Shown: piece after piece, positions 22,186-25,000 of the stretch
Layout: each line of letters opens with the position of its first letter
Position numbering within the stretch: position 1 is the first letter of the stretch
DNA from: Oppiella nova
Lineage: Eukaryota; Arthropoda; Arachnida; Sarcoptiformes; Oppiidae
Length of the DNA stretch: 25,000 nucleotides
Assembly: GCA_905397405.1 (NCBI GenBank)
Contig: CAJPVJ010000406.1
Coordinates: 1-25,000, forward strand
Direction: 5' to 3'
The notes under the pieces: generated by a model
What the model was told of the DNA's origin: nothing
Database searches by the model: none
Seen by the model: only the letters and a program-made list of their open reading frames with translations
Translations under genes and position numbers: made by a program

Positions 22186-22212
22186 GAGAGAGAGAGAGAG
22201 AGAGAGAGAGAG
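22186..22212. repeat. GA microsatellite, preceded by an AT run
   Basis: GA run of 27 nt. A short (AT)n tract lies just before it at 22162-22174. Confidence 0.96.
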
Positions 22213-22818
22213 CAAAGAGAAAAGTTATTGGATTTCTATCTTCTGCTCTATTTTTGAAGCAAAAAAATAGATTTTCGTTTCGGAAAGTAATTGATATTTT
22301 TGTTTCTATTATTTTGTCTATAGTTTGATTGCAAAAGAGGCACATATTATATATTAGATCTGTCTGTCCATTAGGAATGGCCTCTAAATTCAATTCATTT
22401 GATTCACATGTACTGTGAATTTGGAGATCAGTCGTTGCACTCAATCCTATGCTATACTCTCTTTGTGTCAGACTTTAAGTTAGTCTTTAAGACTGTCTTC
22501 TCGTCGAAAGCAATCAATGGTTTTCTTGGACGACACGACACAACCGTATCTTAAGAGTGAGTCGAGAAGAAGTGCCAAACATTTGTCATCTCATGGATTG
22601 ACACTTACATGAACTTCAACTTAAAAACTAATACTCAGTATTGAAAACATTTATTTATGTGAAACATATTTGACTTTTTTATTTAAAATTATAATTCACT
22701 GTAAGAAATATTCACATTTTATTATATTCTCGTTTTTGTCAAAAGAGATTTCTATCCGTTTCTTATATCACTATTTCATAAATTTTTATGAGTCTATGAG
22801 CATAATTTTGATTTTAAT

Positions 22819-22821
<3 letters not shown>

Positions 22822-22858
<37 letters not shown>
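22822..22858. repeat. GA microsatellite
   Basis: Uninterrupted AG run of 37 nt. Confidence 0.97.
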
Positions 22859-22862
<4 letters not shown>

Positions 22863-24177
22863 AAATTCTTATCAGTTATTTTAGAAACTCATTAGAAATC
22901 GATAATAAATTGAGAAAACTATTGACAACTTTTTTATTGCATTTCTTTAACTTAAGTTTCTAAACTCATAGCTTTATACCGTATATACTGTGAAACAATC
23001 GATCACTTCATAAGCGATATAAAAGCAAAAATATTGAATTTTGAAAAAAATATAATTCACACGAAACTTGAAAACAAAGACTACACAGAAATACAGAGAA
23101 TAAAAGGAAATAAAACATATTATTATCATTTAAGAGCTCTTTTTATATATAAGATAAGTGTTATCTTTAGCGCAAAACTACGATACCATTTGACACATTG
23201 CATGCGTGGACACAGGCTTTCAAAATGCCATTGAATATAGAGATTTTAAAGTATATACTTTTTTGTGTCACTTTTCATTTCATGCCTTCCAGTCATTTAT
23301 GGATTTAGATTTTGTTTTTTCGCAGCCAATAATTCACACACAATATACCCTACCATAAGATTGTGTACCGAAATTCAATACTACAGTAGTGTATAATAGT
23401 GAGAAAGCACTGGTAGTCTAACTTAAAGCATATTCTTTATGTATCGCACAAACATTTTTAACACGATATCTGTGAGTAGAGTAAAGAAAAATAGTATCAA
23501 AATCTGCTATTTTTCTACTTTACTTCAAATTTCACTTTTTTCGCTGTAAATAAGACATGAAATCCTTTATATTATACGATATTTCTCTGGTTTTTCTTAT
23601 CGATATCGGAAAATAAATAACTTTTTGATTTTATTTGTTGTGTTCACTCGTTTGTAATAAATGACTCGATATCTCATCTATCAATGAATAAGTTTTTTGA
23701 GTCCATATCATAAAAAAGAGTTAATCTTTTTGAAGCAAAAGTATATCTCGGAAATAGATTTTTTACACTTTTTCTGTAACTTTTATTTCGCCAAAAACTT
23801 CTGGTTTTTGTCTGATTTTTTCGATACAAAGCATTTCAGTTGTAGTAATAATAATAATACCTTTGGTTGCGAGCCTTTGCTCACGTTTTTCATTATATTT
23901 ATGTTATTTTTTTCACTTTTCAATTCCGCAACTTTTATTTTATTGTACAATAAAAAAACTAAAGTGTAATTAATTTTCCGCTTTTTAATCTTATATGGAT
24001 TATAATTAATGAATTTATTTAATTTAATTATGGTTTTAATGGACAAAGATTATACATTTTAAAAAATGTATGAAAACGAAACAAAAATATTAATTCATCA
24101 CAATTTAATGCCATTTGTCTAATCGAGCAAATTATAGATAAATTTATTATTGCTTATTATATAAGTGCCTAACTGTG

Positions 24178-24203
24178 GAGAGAGAGAGAGAGAGAGAGAG
24201 AGA
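24178..24203. repeat. GA microsatellite
   Basis: Uninterrupted GA run of 26 nt. Confidence 0.96.
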
Positions 24204-25000
24204 TTATTAATGGTTTGTCGACAAAACTAAGAGAACCAGAGCTAAAGAAAAGCACCAAAAATAGTATTAATTGCATGAAAAATATAATAACAACCAGTTT
24301 TTTGTTTCAAACAAATTATACAATTAGTTTTTCGAGTCAATTATTATATATAAACAACACTTAAAATTCTGGATTCCTTTTTGATATCTATTTCTCATTA
24401 TTTTTGTGACTAATAAGAAAATAATATATAATTTAATGCTCATTCAAAAAGGCATCCAATTTGTGCCCTCCCTTCGGCTATAAGTGCACTTAATGTCAAT
24501 ATTTAGATATTATTTCATACGATATTTGATTGATATATAAATTTAAGTTTAAATATATTTTTAAAACATTGTTTTAGATTTTGTGGGTTTTGGTTTGGGA
24601 TGTGTTTTACATTTACATATCTTTGCATTGATTTTGTTTGAGGTGTTTATATTATTTTTGCATATGATATGCGCTCATTATATTTTTAATTGCATTGTAT
24701 TTCAAGAATACAAATATTAATTGAGTTTTGCATTGCTTTTGTAATGTGTCTGAAAGACATTGGAAATAGATATCGGATTCATATAAATGTGTTATTCTTA
24801 GAGAATTGAACACTAATTGCATTCAAAATTCAATGCATTCTTTATGCCTCAGTGTATGAGTTATGGCATGAAATGTACATAAAAAATACGGACTACCAGT
24901 TAGTGTCTGTCCCAATGTGTTCGGGAAATATCAGTTTCCAAACGCGTTATGAATGACTTGAATTGCAAACATGTCTTCACGACAACGAATGAAGAATATT

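Larger units (their letters stand above)
8189..25000 (-). other. robo: Very long 5' intron of robo (at least 16.8 kb), no exon recognised
   Basis: The Ig2 exon starts in mid-codon at 8188, so transcription must enter from higher coordinates. I looked on the minus strand for an Ig1 exon or a signal peptide and found neither. Open frames here are short, AT-biased or low-complexity. The stretch is about two-thirds A+T with scattered GA/CT microsatellites and palindromes listed separately. Long first introns with regulatory content are common in robo genes of other animals (general knowledge). It could also contain unrelated small genes or non-coding RNAs I cannot recognise. Confidence 0.65.

Noticed and set aside
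15243-24203. Possible CRISPR-like repeat arrangement
   Set aside because: The repeats are simple GA/CT microsatellites at irregular distances of kilobases, in eukaryotic DNA.

Overview
The window looks like arthropod nuclear DNA, most probably from a chelicerate or mite-like animal. Coding exons are relatively GC-rich inside very AT-rich flanks, introns are mostly short (56-77 nt with GT...AG ends), GA/CT microsatellites are frequent, and the main gene is a metazoan axon-guidance receptor. The species assignment is inference; nothing in the window fixes it.

Region 1-410 (+): the 3' end of a gene whose protein reads like the N-lobe of a protein kinase (a glycine-loop-like FGHFGQV, a VAIK lysine motif, an REI helix, an RNVV strand and a VVMEL hinge). 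The reading frame ends soon after the hinge, with no recognisable HRD or DFG motif, so it is a truncated kinase-like gene or a decaying copy. Region 600-2111: a small rearranged block. Two inverted copies of a ~210-230 bp AT-rich sequence (604-810 and 1879-2111) bracket two direct copies of a ~105 bp sequence (807-910 and 1586-1690), a GC-rich island (about 1735-1878), and a small minus-strand gene (1009-1361). If a 62-nt intron is removed, that gene encodes a 96-residue acidic protein ending in a polybasic stretch and a CaaX-type CLIL terminus. Region 2112-3043: AT-rich 3' UTR or intergenic DNA.

Region 3044-8188 (-): the main gene, a Roundabout (Robo) receptor, reconstructed as eight exons. 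In transcript order they encode Ig2, Ig3, Ig4, Ig5, three fibronectin III domains, one transmembrane helix and a cytoplasmic tail with recognisable CC0 (DYAEVD), CC1 (PYATTTLI) and CC2 (LIPPPPENPP) motifs. The signal peptide and Ig1 exons are not visible.

Region 8189-25000: at least 16.8 kb with no convincing coding exon, best read as the very long intron between the Ig1-side exons and the Ig2 exon of robo. It holds at least nine GA/CT microsatellites, an ACTC tetranucleotide repeat, several perfect palindromes (including two identical TTCACGTGAA E-box palindromes and a 21-bp inverted repeat) and short motifs that recur at distant places. I found no clear unknown multi-gene system. The most interesting items are the truncated kinase-like gene with its inverted-duplication neighbourhood, the small CaaX-ending gene, an optional in-frame 69-nt intron at the robo C-terminus, and the recurrent motifs in the long intron.
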